A stretch of DNA of 24,794 nt from Planctomycetota bacterium (GTDB taxonomy: Bacteria; Planctomycetota; UBA1135; UBA2386): the NCBI GenBank assembly GCA_016793305.1, contig JAEUHU010000389.1, positions 1 through 24,794 of the forward strand, given 5' to 3'. How positions within the stretch are numbered: the stretch's first letter is position 1; each line of letters opens with the position of its first letter. This document shows positions 8,119 through 14,423 of the stretch, one piece after another. The notes under the pieces are model-generated. The model was not told where the DNA came from. It saw nothing but the letters and a program-made list of their open reading frames with translations, and made no database searches. The position numbers and the translations under genes are program-made.

Positions 8119-9978
8119 ATGTTCTTCCTCGACAGCACTGGCGTCTTCTCGCTGATCTGCCTGCTGATCCAGTGCGGCATGGCGTGGATCTTCGCCGCGT
8201 TCTTCGCGGTGCTGGCGGCCGCGCGGGCTCCGTGGCTGCGCAGCTGGTCCGGTGCCTACCTGGGCATGGGCCTCGGCCTCACCGCGATCTCCGTGCGCTT
8301 CGTGCTGGCCCACCATCACATGGCCGGGGACGGCACGCTGCGGGAAGGGCAGGCCGAGGTGCGAGCGTTCTACGCGGTGTATCTGGGCGGCAAGGTGCTG
8401 TTCGCGTGGTGCTTCCTGGCCGGAGCGTCGCGACTGCGGGCGGCGCCCTGGCCGCGCGGTGGTCGGTGGCCGCTCGCCGCCGTGACGCTCGGCGCGGTCG
8501 TCGGGGCCGCCGTGCCGACGGTCGAGTCGATCCTGTTCGTGCAGGCCCTGGTGCTGCCGGTGGTGTTCCTGCGCGCCGCGCGCCTGCTGGCGCCGCGCGA
8601 GGGTGATCGCCCGGGTTGGGGACGACTGGTGCCGCGCACCCTGGTGCTGTGGAGCATCGTGTGGTGGGCCTACGGGGTCTCTTCGTTGCTCGCCGGTCTC
8701 GTACACCCGATGGCCCAGCTGCCTTGGACCTACCTGCTGCGGGTCAACTCGCTGATCGACCTGACGTTCCAGGCGGTGCTCGCGACCGGCCTGATCGTCG
8801 TCGTGATGAGCGAGGCGCAGCGCGCGGTGGTGGGCGCCCTCGACGAACGGGACCGCCTGCGCGATCGCCTCCGTCGCGACGAGAAGCTGCAGGCGCTGGC
8901 GACGCTGGCGAGTGGCATAGCCCACGAGATCAACAACCCGCTGACGTCGATCCTCGGCTTCGCCGACGACCTGGCCAGCGACGAAGGACTGGTACGGCAG
9001 CGCGCCGCGGCGGTGGTGCGCGAACAGGCAGAGCGGTGCCGCGCGATCGTCCAGCGCATGTCGCTGGTCGGGCGGACCGGGGACCTGTCGGCCACGAACG
9101 TCGACCCGGCCGAGTTGGTGTCCCGCGTGGTGCGCGGCTTCCTGCCGCAGAGCCAGCAGCTCGGGGTCGCCTTGCGCACCGAGGTGGCGCCCGGGTTGTC
9201 GCCTCTGTCGGTCGACGCGACTGCTTGCGAGCAGCTGCTCGCCAACCTGGTGGCGAACGCGCTGCAGGCCTCGCCGCGCGGCGGAGAAGTGCGGGTTGCC
9301 GCGGCGCCTCGTGACGGCGGCGTCGAGCTGCGCGTCGACGACCGCGGGCCGGGGGTGCCGGCGGTCGACCGGGCGCGCGTGTTCGAGCCGTTCTTCACCA
9401 CGAAGCCGGCCGGCAGTGGCACCGGCCTCGGGCTCGCCGTCGTGGATGCAGTGGTGCGGGCCCATGGCGGTCGGGTCGAGATCGGCGACGTGGCCGGAGG
9501 CGGCGCGTCGTTCGTCGTGTGGCTGCCGCTCGGCCGGGCCGTCGCCGACGACGGCCGCGGCGAAGCGACGGGTGTCGCGCCGCGTCTCCCTGGTGCCATC
9601 CGCAGGCTGCTGGTGATCGACGACGAGCCGCTGGTGCGCGACGTGCTGGTGCGTCAGGCCGAGGCTTCGGGCTGGCGCGCAGTCGGGTTCGGCTCGGCGG
9701 CGGACGCGCTCGAGCAGCTGCTGCAGGGCGATGCCGACGTCGACGCGATCGTCTGCGACCTGCGCATGCCCGGCATGTCGGGGCAACAGTTCCACGACCA
9801 ACTGGCTCGATCGGCCCCGCACTGGCTCGAGCGCATCGTGTTCGTCACCGGCGACCCGGCCTCGGCCGAGGCCGTGGCGTTCGCGCGGCGCTGCCGGGCG
9901 CCGATCGTCGGCAAGCCGTTCGCGCCGCGCGAACTGCTGGCGCGTCTGCTGGCACTGCCGCGCGTGGCGGTCGGCTGA
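8119..9978 (+). CDS. Membrane-bound hybrid histidine kinase with C-terminal receiver
   Basis: 619 residues from ATG at 8119. About six or seven hydrophobic segments fill residues 8-235. They are followed by a short charged linker (ERDRLRDRLRRDEKLQALATLASG) and the dimerisation helix with phosphoacceptor His269 in GIAHEINNPLTSILGF. The ATPase domain shows the N box (ANLVANALQASPRGG), the G1 box (DDRGPGVP), the F box (FEPFFTTKP) and the G2 box (GSGTGLGLAVVDAVVRAHGG). A receiver domain fills about 494-615, with acidic residues in VIDDEP, phosphoacceptor Asp547 (CDLRMPG) and Lys599 (VGKPF). The input is a multi-spanning membrane domain I cannot name. No DNA-binding output domain is attached and no separate regulator sits next to it, so the downstream partner is unknown. 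Confidence 0.92.
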   Translation: MFFLDSTGVFSLICLLIQCGMAWIFAAFFAVLAAARAPWLRSWSGAYLGMGLGLTAISVRFVLAHHHMAGDGTLREGQAEVRAFYAVYLGGKVLFAWCFLAGASRLRAAPWPRGGRWPLAAVTLGAVVGAAVPTVESILFVQALVLPVVFLRAARLLAPREGDRPGWGRLVPRTLVLWSIVWWAYGVSSLLAGLVHPMAQLPWTYLLRVNSLIDLTFQAVLATGLIVVVMSEAQRAVVGALDERDRLRDRLRRDEKLQALATLASGIAHEINNPLTSILGFADDLASDEGLVRQRAAAVVREQAERCRAIVQRMSLVGRTGDLSATNVDPAELVSRVVRGFLPQSQQLGVALRTEVAPGLSPLSVDATACEQLLANLVANALQASPRGGEVRVAAAPRDGGVELRVDDRGPGVPAVDRARVFEPFFTTKPAGSGTGLGLAVVDAVVRAHGGRVEIGDVAGGGASFVVWLPLGRAVADDGRGEATGVAPRLPGAIRRLLVIDDEPLVRDVLVRQAEASGWRAVGFGSAADALEQLLQGDADVDAIVCDLRMPGMSGQQFHDQLARSAPHWLERIVFVTGDPASAEAVAFARRCRAPIVGKPFAPRELLARLLALPRVAVG

Positions 9979-9987
9979 CGCGGTCGC

Positions 9988-10374
9988 TCAGGCCGGGCGC
10001 TGCCGCAGCGTGCGCGCCAGCAGCAAGAATGCGGCGATGGCGCCGGTCGCGACCAGGTTCTCGGCGAGGCTCGGCGGGAACACCAGCACGTAGCCCTCGT
10101 CCTTCACCAGCGCCGCGAAGCTCGAGACGCAGAACGGCATCAGGTAGAGGCGGAACAGCACCCAGCGGTCGAGTCTCGTGTTCGCCTGCCGACCGCTGCG
10201 CGTGCTGAGCACGAGCGCCGTGCCGATGATCGCCGACAGCCCGAGCGACGTCAGCCACAGGCGCGGGCTCGGGTCGAAGTGGTGCACGACGGCACACGCG
10301 TACCAGATCGCGTAGCACCACAGCACGAGGCGGCTCGTGTCGAGACGGGCGAGATAGCGGACCGGACCGGCCAT
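9988..10374 (-). CDS. Small membrane protein of unknown function
   Basis: 128 residues from ATG at 10374 (MAGPVRYLARLDTSRLVLWC). Four hydrophobic stretches are visible: about 15-31 (LVLWCYAIWYACAVVHHF), 40-56 (LTSLGLSAIIGTALVL), 72-90 (LFRLYLMPFCVSSFAALV) and 95-122. The pattern HFDPSP...WLTSLGLSAIIGTA and the later LMPFCVSSFAALVKDEG resemble a small uncharacterised bacterial membrane family; I know of no function. It is the last gene of the minus-strand run that starts with the selenoprotein, after a 67-base gap. A perfect 6-bp hairpin abuts its start codon and could mask the ribosome binding site; GTG at residue 5 is an alternative start. It converges on the hybrid kinase with 9 bases between the stop codons. 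Confidence 0.75.
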   Translation of the reverse strand: MAGPVRYLARLDTSRLVLWCYAIWYACAVVHHFDPSPRLWLTSLGLSAIIGTALVLSTRSGRQANTRLDRWVLFRLYLMPFCVSSFAALVKDEGYVLVFPPSLAENLVATGAIAAFLLLARTLRQRPA

Positions 10375-10375
10375 G

Positions 10376-10390
10376 CTCGCAGTCTGCGAG
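10376..10390 (-). promoter_or_regulatory. Perfect hairpin directly before a start codon
   Basis: On the minus strand CTCGCA, loop GAC and TGCGAG form a perfect 6-bp hairpin that ends one base before the ATG at 10374. It has no T tract, so it is not a classic terminator of the SGNH gene. If it folds in the mRNA it would cover the place of the ribosome binding site. Confidence 0.4.
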
Positions 10391-10441
10391 GCGGCGCTGC
10401 CCCGGACAACGGGTCGGCGCGGGCAGGGGTGGCGCGGCCGT

Positions 10442-11218
10442 TCACCAGAGCGACAGTGAGCTGCCGTCGCGCCAGCTGCGCACCGGTTGCGCGTGCTGCG
10501 CGACCCTGCCGAACCAGGTGCGTTCGTGCGGAGCCGCGGCGAGGAAGCGCCAGCGCGCCACCGTGCCGTCGACCGAGGGTGTGGGTTCCACCGCCGTCGC
10601 CGCGACGCCGAGCCAGCGGCGCGTGGCGCCCGTCCACAGGGAGCGGCGCACGTGCACCGGATCGAGTCCGTAGCAGGCGAGCTCCGGTTCGTGGAACGTG
10701 GCGCCGTGCCGGGCCGCGCGCGTGCGCAGGCCCTCGTGCAGGGCCCGGCTCATGGCCAGTGCGTCGGCGTGTCGCAGCCGGCTCTTCGGCACCAGCACCG
10801 AGCGCACCAGCACGAACCGCCGCGGGCCGAGCCGTTCGATGGCCGCGAGTGGCAGTCCGACGACGTGGCGGTGCGCCGCGACGGCGACGAGGTGCTGCAG
10901 CACTTCGTCGACCCAGCCGAGGATCACCTCGGGCGCGAACCCGTAGAGCAGGTCGTTGCCGACGTCGAGCAGCAGGGCGGTGGTGTCCGCCGCCGGCAGC
11001 GTCGGCAGCCGTTCCCACAGGGCCGCGTGCCGGATGCCGCAAAGGCCCCGGCCGAGCAGGCTGCTGCGCACGCCGTACGAACGGCCGCGGCCGAGCACGA
11101 AGTGGGCCTCGACCGGCCCGGCAGTGCCTGCGCGGGCGGCCGCCAGCAGCGGCAGCGCCATGCGCGCGAGGTTGCTGGCGCCGGTCGCGAGCAGTCGGAC
11201 CGGCGCCGCGTTCGTCAT
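10442..11218 (-). CDS. SGNH/GDSL-type hydrolase-like protein
   Basis: 258 residues from ATG at 11218. Its ATGA overlaps the stop of the upstream selenoprotein gene, fixing the start and implying coupled translation. I recognise no named family, but the order of short motifs fits an SGNH hydrolase. Near the N-terminus LLATGASNLARM has a Ser in block I (normally GDSN/GDSL). LLLDVGNDLLYG matches block III (GxND). YGLDPVHVRRSLW near residue 205 supplies the Asp-x-x-His of block V. If correct, it is a serine esterase or acyl hydrolase using the GASN serine. The usual Asp of GDS is Ala, which is tolerated in some members. No signal peptide is clear, so the location is probably cytoplasmic although its partner is exported. 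The functional call is moderate; the coding call is strong. Confidence 0.72.
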   Translation of the reverse strand: MTNAAPVRLLATGASNLARMALPLLAAARAGTAGPVEAHFVLGRGRSYGVRSSLLGRGLCGIRHAALWERLPTLPAADTTALLLDVGNDLLYGFAPEVILGWVDEVLQHLVAVAAHRHVVGLPLAAIERLGPRRFVLVRSVLVPKSRLRHADALAMSRALHEGLRTRAARHGATFHEPELACYGLDPVHVRRSLWTGATRRWLGVAATAVEPTPSVDGTVARWRFLAAAPHERTWFGRVAQHAQPVRSWRDGSSLSLW

Positions 11219-12186
11219 CGTTCGACTTCGGTCCGCAGGGCGACGAGCAGTCGCTGCGCGCGGGCGCCGACCTTCGTGTCCCTGGCGTCCTTCAGGATCG
11301 CCTCGATCGCCTTCGGCGCGGCGTCGCCCTTCTTGGTGCGCAGCATGTCGAACACCTTGTCGAGCTTCTTGGCGGCGGCCATCTCGGCCTTCGCCTCGGC
11401 GGTGTCGAACTGGGCCACCAACGGCGTCACCTCGGCGACCCACTCGGCCTTGGCGCCGACGCTCTTCAGCAGCGCCTTCGCCGCCGACTGCGCCTGCAGC
11501 CAGTCGCCTTGTTCCTGCAGCGTGGCGATCGCGGCCTTCTTGGTGGCGTAGCGCGCGTCGATCTCGGCCTGCAGCAGGGTTCGTTCCGCCCCTTCGGGCA
11601 GGGTGTCGACCAGGGCCTGCGCCGTGGCGAGGTTGTCCTTGCCGAACAAGGTCGCGCGGACCTTCTTCTGCGTCGGCGTGTCGCCGAAGCCCTTGCTGAC
11701 CTTGGCGAGTTCCTCGGTGATCAGCTCCTCGACCAGCTTCGGCTGCCCGAGCGGGTTGCCGCTCCAGAGGATCGTGCCGTCGACGCCGATCACGGCGGCG
11801 TGCGGCAGCCCACCGCTGCGCGGGATCGGCACGTTGGTGTTGACGCTGCTGAAGCAGCGATTCTGGGGGAAGCGCTTCCAGAGGAACGCCTCCATCTGCG
11901 TTTGGTCGGAGCCTTGCGACTCGACCAGGATCGTCACCAGACCCTTCGACGACAGTTCAGCGTCGTGCTTGATGGCGCTCGGCACGGAGCCGCCAATGCA
12001 GGGGCCTCAACGTGTGCCCCACAGGTCGATCACGATCGGCTGTCCGTAGAAGTCGGACAGCTTCTGGCGGCCGTCGCCGTTGAGGAACGCGGGGAAGGTC
12101 GCGTCGGCGATCTTCTCGCCGACCGACTGGGCGACCGCCGGCACGGCGAGGCCGAGCAGGGTGGTCAGGAGCAGGGAGGTGCGCAT
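11215..12186 (-). CDS. Thioredoxin-fold selenoprotein (Sec-x-x-Cys), TlpA/redoxin-like, read through in-frame TGA
   Basis: Read from ATG at 12186 with TGA at 12009-12007 taken as selenocysteine, this gives 323 residues. Residues 1-20 (MRTSLLLTTLLGLAVPAVAQ) form a signal peptide. Then come DATFPAFLNGDGRQKLSDF and PIVIDLWGTR-Sec60-GPC63, the exact place of the thioredoxin/TlpA active site (normally W-C-G-P-C), and later the cis-Pro loop GGLPHAAVIGVDGTILWSG. A 150-residue helical, lysine/alanine-rich C-terminal region follows (QGDWLQAQSAAKALLKSVG and more). It should act outside the cytoplasm as a thiol or peroxide redox enzyme. A standard reading would stop after 59 residues or start late at 11985 (MPSAIKH), losing half the fold. 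The frame, the Sec position and a hairpin downstream all favour Sec over a pseudogene. The selenocysteine machinery is not in this window. The SGNH-like gene overlaps its stop by ATGA. Confidence 0.85.
11973..11995 (-). promoter_or_regulatory. SECIS-like hairpin downstream of the in-frame TGA
   Basis: In the mRNA, 11 bases after the UGA, arm UGGC, a bulged G and arm GCUC pair with GAGC and GCCA around the 6-base loop CGUGCC. That is eight base pairs with one 5'-side bulge. The loop begins at base 21 after the UGA and has G at its second position. A 5'-side single-base bulge, a small G-containing apical loop and this spacing are known features of bacterial SECIS elements, which bind SelB. The fold was done by eye. 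Confidence 0.6.
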
Positions 12187-12282
12187 GTGGGAAACCGGGG
12201 GGCGTTCAGGGCGGGCAGCATAGCGAGCGGACGACTCGATGAGGGATCGAGACGCTCTCGCCCAGCCCGCCTCGAGCGGTGT
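12187..12282. other. Short intergenic region before the selenoprotein gene
   Basis: These 96 bases lie between the stop of the DUF6958-like gene and the start of the selenoprotein gene, both on the minus strand. I see no strong ribosome binding site, no T-tailed terminator and no clear promoter, although this would be the natural place for the selenoprotein promoter. Confidence 0.3.
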
Positions 12283-12597
12283 TCAGGCTCGTCGCCGGGT
12301 ACGGACCAGTCGTTGCCCACCACGCACGGACGCGCGCCGCAGCAGTCCGCGGGCCTCGAGGTCGAGCTTCACGGTGACCACGTACCATGGCAGGGCTGAT
12401 CCCGGAGGGAACGCAGCGGCAGGTAGCAGCGGGCGCACGAGCTCGACGAGTTCCGCGAACGCGACGCCGGGTGCTGCCGTCGGAACGACGCGCAGCAGGG
12501 CAGCGCGCATGCAGGTGTACTTGCGGGCGTCGATGTTGACACCGCGCTTGCCTGGCTCGGGGTGCCGAGTGGCGACGCGTGGGAGCGGCTTCTTCAT
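12283..12597 (-). CDS. DUF6958-like small protein
   Basis: 104 residues from ATG at 12597; the ATGA overlap with the stop of the SRPBCC gene supports this start over the upstream in-frame one. The sequence has HPEPGKRGVNIDARKY near the N-terminus, then AFAELVELVRPLLP, ALPWYVVTVKLDLEARGLL and a basic end (RTRRRA). I recall this pattern (a PGKxGV-x-IDKxKY start and a W-Y-V-T-VKLDLEARG core) from the uncharacterised DUF6958 family. The middle looks like a small winged-helix-type fold, but no function is established. Its place as third gene of an ArsR-SRPBCC operon suggests a linked role. Position and length are well supported; the family name is from memory. Confidence 0.75.
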   Translation of the reverse strand: MKKPLPRVATRHPEPGKRGVNIDARKYTCMRAALLRVVPTAAPGVAFAELVELVRPLLPAAAFPPGSALPWYVVTVKLDLEARGLLRRASVRGGQRLVRTRRRA

Positions 12598-13106
12598 GGT
12601 GTTGCTCGATCGTTCGGGCGGCGATGCGGCAGGAAGCTGGCGATCGTCGCCAGCACCCGTTGGGTCCACGACATGCAGGTTCGCGATGGGGGTGCGCCGT
12701 CCAGTCCATCTAGCAGGTCTGGCAACCTGCGGCCGTACAGGGTGCGACTACCGATCGACAGGAGGATGCGGACCAGGCGCGCCCGCAGGCCGCCGAAGCC
12801 CGTGTGGGCCACGCGGAGGCGTGTGCCGTGCGGCACCTCGTCGAGGAGGAACGACACCTTGGTGTCGAGCGGGCCGCCTCGCCAGGACCAGGTCATGCGC
12901 CGTTCCGGCTCGAACTCGAGGACCTCGCAATGGACGATGCCGTCGAACCCAGGGCCAGGATCGGTGCGCAGCGTGAACCGGTGGCCGACTCGCGGCGCGA
13001 AGTCGTTCGGCATCAGCCACCGAGCCAGCAGCTCGGGCTCGGTCAGGGCGCGCCAAACCTTGGCTGGAGAATGCGGGTACGTCCGATCGACGTGGATCGA
13101 GGCCAT
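12594..13106 (-). CDS. SRPBCC (AHSA1/START-like) domain protein
   Basis: 170 residues from ATG at 13106, one base after the ArsR stop codon, with GGGGAG as ribosome binding site. The start MASIHVDRTYPHSPAKVWRA, then LTEPELLARWLMPNDF, is the classic AHSA1 pattern. EVLEFEPERRMTWSWR and the GTRLRVAHTGFGGL strand near residue 95-110 are also typical. Such proteins form a hydrophobic cavity that binds a small ligand, and they are frequently encoded next to an ArsR regulator; the ligand is not predictable. The last 45 residues (PPSRTCMSWTQRVLATIASF) extend beyond the usual domain and look like an amphipathic or hydrophobic helix with a basic end. There is no signal peptide. Confidence 0.88.
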   Translation of the reverse strand: MASIHVDRTYPHSPAKVWRALTEPELLARWLMPNDFAPRVGHRFTLRTDPGPGFDGIVHCEVLEFEPERRMTWSWRGGPLDTKVSFLLDEVPHGTRLRVAHTGFGGLRARLVRILLSIGSRTLYGRRLPDLLDGLDGAPPSRTCMSWTQRVLATIASFLPHRRPNDRATP

Positions 13107-13107
13107 G

Positions 13108-13422
13108 TCACTGCTCCCCGTCGTCGAGCACGCGACCGAGCCGATCGAGCCGATCCTGCCAGAACGCTTCGAAGTGGCCCACCCAATCGTGCACGGCCTG
13201 CAGGCCGCGTGCGGCGACCGAGTAGCGACGCTCTCGGCCTGCTGTTCGCACGGCCACGAGGCCCGCGTCGAGCAGGACGCGGAGGTGCTTCGAGAGGGCT
13301 GGCTGGCTGAAGCGGAAGTGTTGCCCCAGCTCGACCACGGCTCGTTCTCCGCCGCGCAGGAGGTCCAGGATGCTACGGCGATGCGGGTCGGCGATGGCGC
13401 GGTAGACGGCGGCGGTGCTCAT
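13108..13422 (-). CDS. ArsR-family transcriptional regulator
   Basis: 104 residues from ATG at 13422 (MSTAAVYRAIADPHRRSILD). The winged helix-turn-helix reads LLRGGERAVVELGQHFRFSQPALSKHLRVLLDAGLV, the ArsR/SdpR pattern, followed by the wing AVRTAGRERRYSV and a C-terminal dimer helix (HDWVGHFEAFWQDRLDRLGRVL). There is no CxC or CxxC metal motif in the recognition helix, so it belongs to the metal-independent group commonly paired with AHSA1-domain proteins. An inverted repeat just upstream (13431-13448) is the likely operator, implying autorepression of the three-gene unit. A TTG at 13440 is in frame but lies within that operator, so I prefer the ATG. Confidence 0.92.
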   Translation of the reverse strand: MSTAAVYRAIADPHRRSILDLLRGGERAVVELGQHFRFSQPALSKHLRVLLDAGLVAVRTAGRERRYSVAARGLQAVHDWVGHFEAFWQDRLDRLGRVLDDGEQ

Positions 13423-13430
13423 GCCCAACA

Positions 13431-13448
13431 CATAACGCAACGGTTATG
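13431..13448 (-). promoter_or_regulatory. ArsR-type operator overlapping the promoter
   Basis: CATAAC (13431-13436) and GTTATG (13443-13448) are perfect 6-bp inverted repeats around the 6-base spacer GCAACG, ending 9 bases upstream of the arsR ATG. On the minus strand a possible -35 TTGCAA (13451-13456) and a weak -10 TTATGT (13430-13435) bracket and overlap the palindrome with a 15-base spacer. The AT-rich arms stand out in this GC-rich DNA. Binding here would block RNA polymerase, as in other ArsR/AHSA1 operons. Confidence 0.65.
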
Positions 13449-13515
13449 GATTGCAAGAGGCTGCTCTCCCGGATTCGACTGGGCTGCGGGGCTTCGGGCT
13501 TGGGTTGCGAGGGTG

Positions 13516-14271
13516 CTACTCGCCCAACGCCTGCCAGAGCTTCGCCCCGCCGATCAGCCCGGCCGCATTGTCGACCACGGTGACGTCGTCGGGCAGCTCG
13601 CCGTCGAGCCGCCGCGAGTTGCCGCCGCCGACGTAGAGCCGGTCGAAGTGGGTCAACACGCGCAGGTTCTCGATCGCCGCGAACACGCGCTTCTTCCACT
13701 TCCGGTTGCCGACCTTCTTCCTGGCCGCGTTGCCGAGCCGTTCGTCGTAGGTCTCGCCTTTCTGGAACGGCTGCTGCGAGATCTCGAGGTGCGGGCACAG
13801 GCGCCCGTCCTGGTAGAGCGCGGTGCCGAAGCCGGTGCCGAGCGTGATCACCATCTCGACGCCGCGGCCCTGGATCACCGCGAGGCCCTGCACGTCGGCG
13901 TCGTTGGCGACGCGCACGGGTGCGCCGAGCCGTTCCTGCAGGGCGGTCGCGAGGTCGAAGCCGACCCAGCCGTCGTGGCCGAGGTTCGGGGCGGTGCGCA
14001 CGACGCCGTCGCGGACCATGCCGGGGAAGCCGACGGCGACGCGTTCGTAGGCGGGCAGCGGGGCGACCAGTTCGGCGAGCAGCGCGACGATCGCCTCCGG
14101 TGCGGAACCGACCGGTGTGTCGATGCGCACGCGGTCGGCCGCGAACGAGCCGTCTTCGTGCAGCACCGCGGCCTTCAGGCCGGTGCCGCCGACGTCGATC
14201 GCGAGGATCGTGGCGTCGTGTCGGGCAGGGGACGCTTCGGTCTCGGGGTGGAGGTCGATCATGGAAGCCAT
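13516..14271 (-). CDS. ROK-family sugar kinase, polyphosphate-glucokinase-like
   Basis: 251 residues from ATG at 14271 (MASMIDLHPE; a second ATG lies three codons in). The phosphate loop AIDVGGTGLKAAVL (Asp26, Gly28-Thr30), the sugar motif GFPGMVRDGVV, catalytic Asp124 in VANDADVQGLAV, LGTGFGTALYQDGRL and C-terminal LYVGGGNSR define a ROK/ASKHA kinase. It lacks the CxCGxxGC zinc motif of ordinary ROK glucokinases. It has the region LCPHLEI...ERLGNAARKKVGNRKW and the ~250-residue length of polyphosphate glucokinases, which phosphorylate glucose using polyphosphate or ATP. The donor cannot be proved by sequence. It stands alone in its orientation: 13441-13515 separates it from arsR and 152 bases from the toxin gene. 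A weak -10 (GATACT) lies about 10 bases upstream of the start. Confidence 0.82.
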   Translation of the reverse strand: MASMIDLHPETEASPARHDATILAIDVGGTGLKAAVLHEDGSFAADRVRIDTPVGSAPEAIVALLAELVAPLPAYERVAVGFPGMVRDGVVRTAPNLGHDGWVGFDLATALQERLGAPVRVANDADVQGLAVIQGRGVEMVITLGTGFGTALYQDGRLCPHLEISQQPFQKGETYDERLGNAARKKVGNRKWKKRVFAAIENLRVLTHFDRLYVGGGNSRRLDGELPDDVTVVDNAAGLIGGAKLWQALGE

Positions 14272-14423
14272 GGCATCGGCAGTATCGGGTGGACGGGGGT
14301 GCAGCTTCAGTAGAGAAACACCAGCCGTGGCGTCGAGCGCTCGAGCCCTGGGCAGCCGAGCGAACTACCAACCGATCGGGATTTCGGTAGGTGATCCGGA
14401 GCGAGACATCTGCTGCACGGACG
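14272..14423. other. Intergenic region between ROK kinase start and AbiEii stop
   Basis: These 152 bases should hold the kinase promoter and the end of the abiE transcript. A small inverted repeat, ACCGA (14371-14375) and TCGGT (14384-14388) with an 8-base loop, is the only hairpin I see; it has no T tract. No gene is visible in it. Confidence 0.3.

Noticed and set aside
8001..9822. Upstream extension of the hflK frame, antisense to the hybrid kinase
   Set aside because: The translation has no family resemblance until residue MSRPTIAYR at 7992, and the kinase on the opposite strand is unmistakable.
12007..12009. TGA as a normal stop, making the thioredoxin-like gene a pseudogene or two genes
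   Set aside because: The same frame continues with a perfect active-site remainder (GPC) and an intact fold, no other lesion is present, and a SECIS-like hairpin follows. An independent protein starting at 11985 would lack the first half of the fold and a signal peptide.
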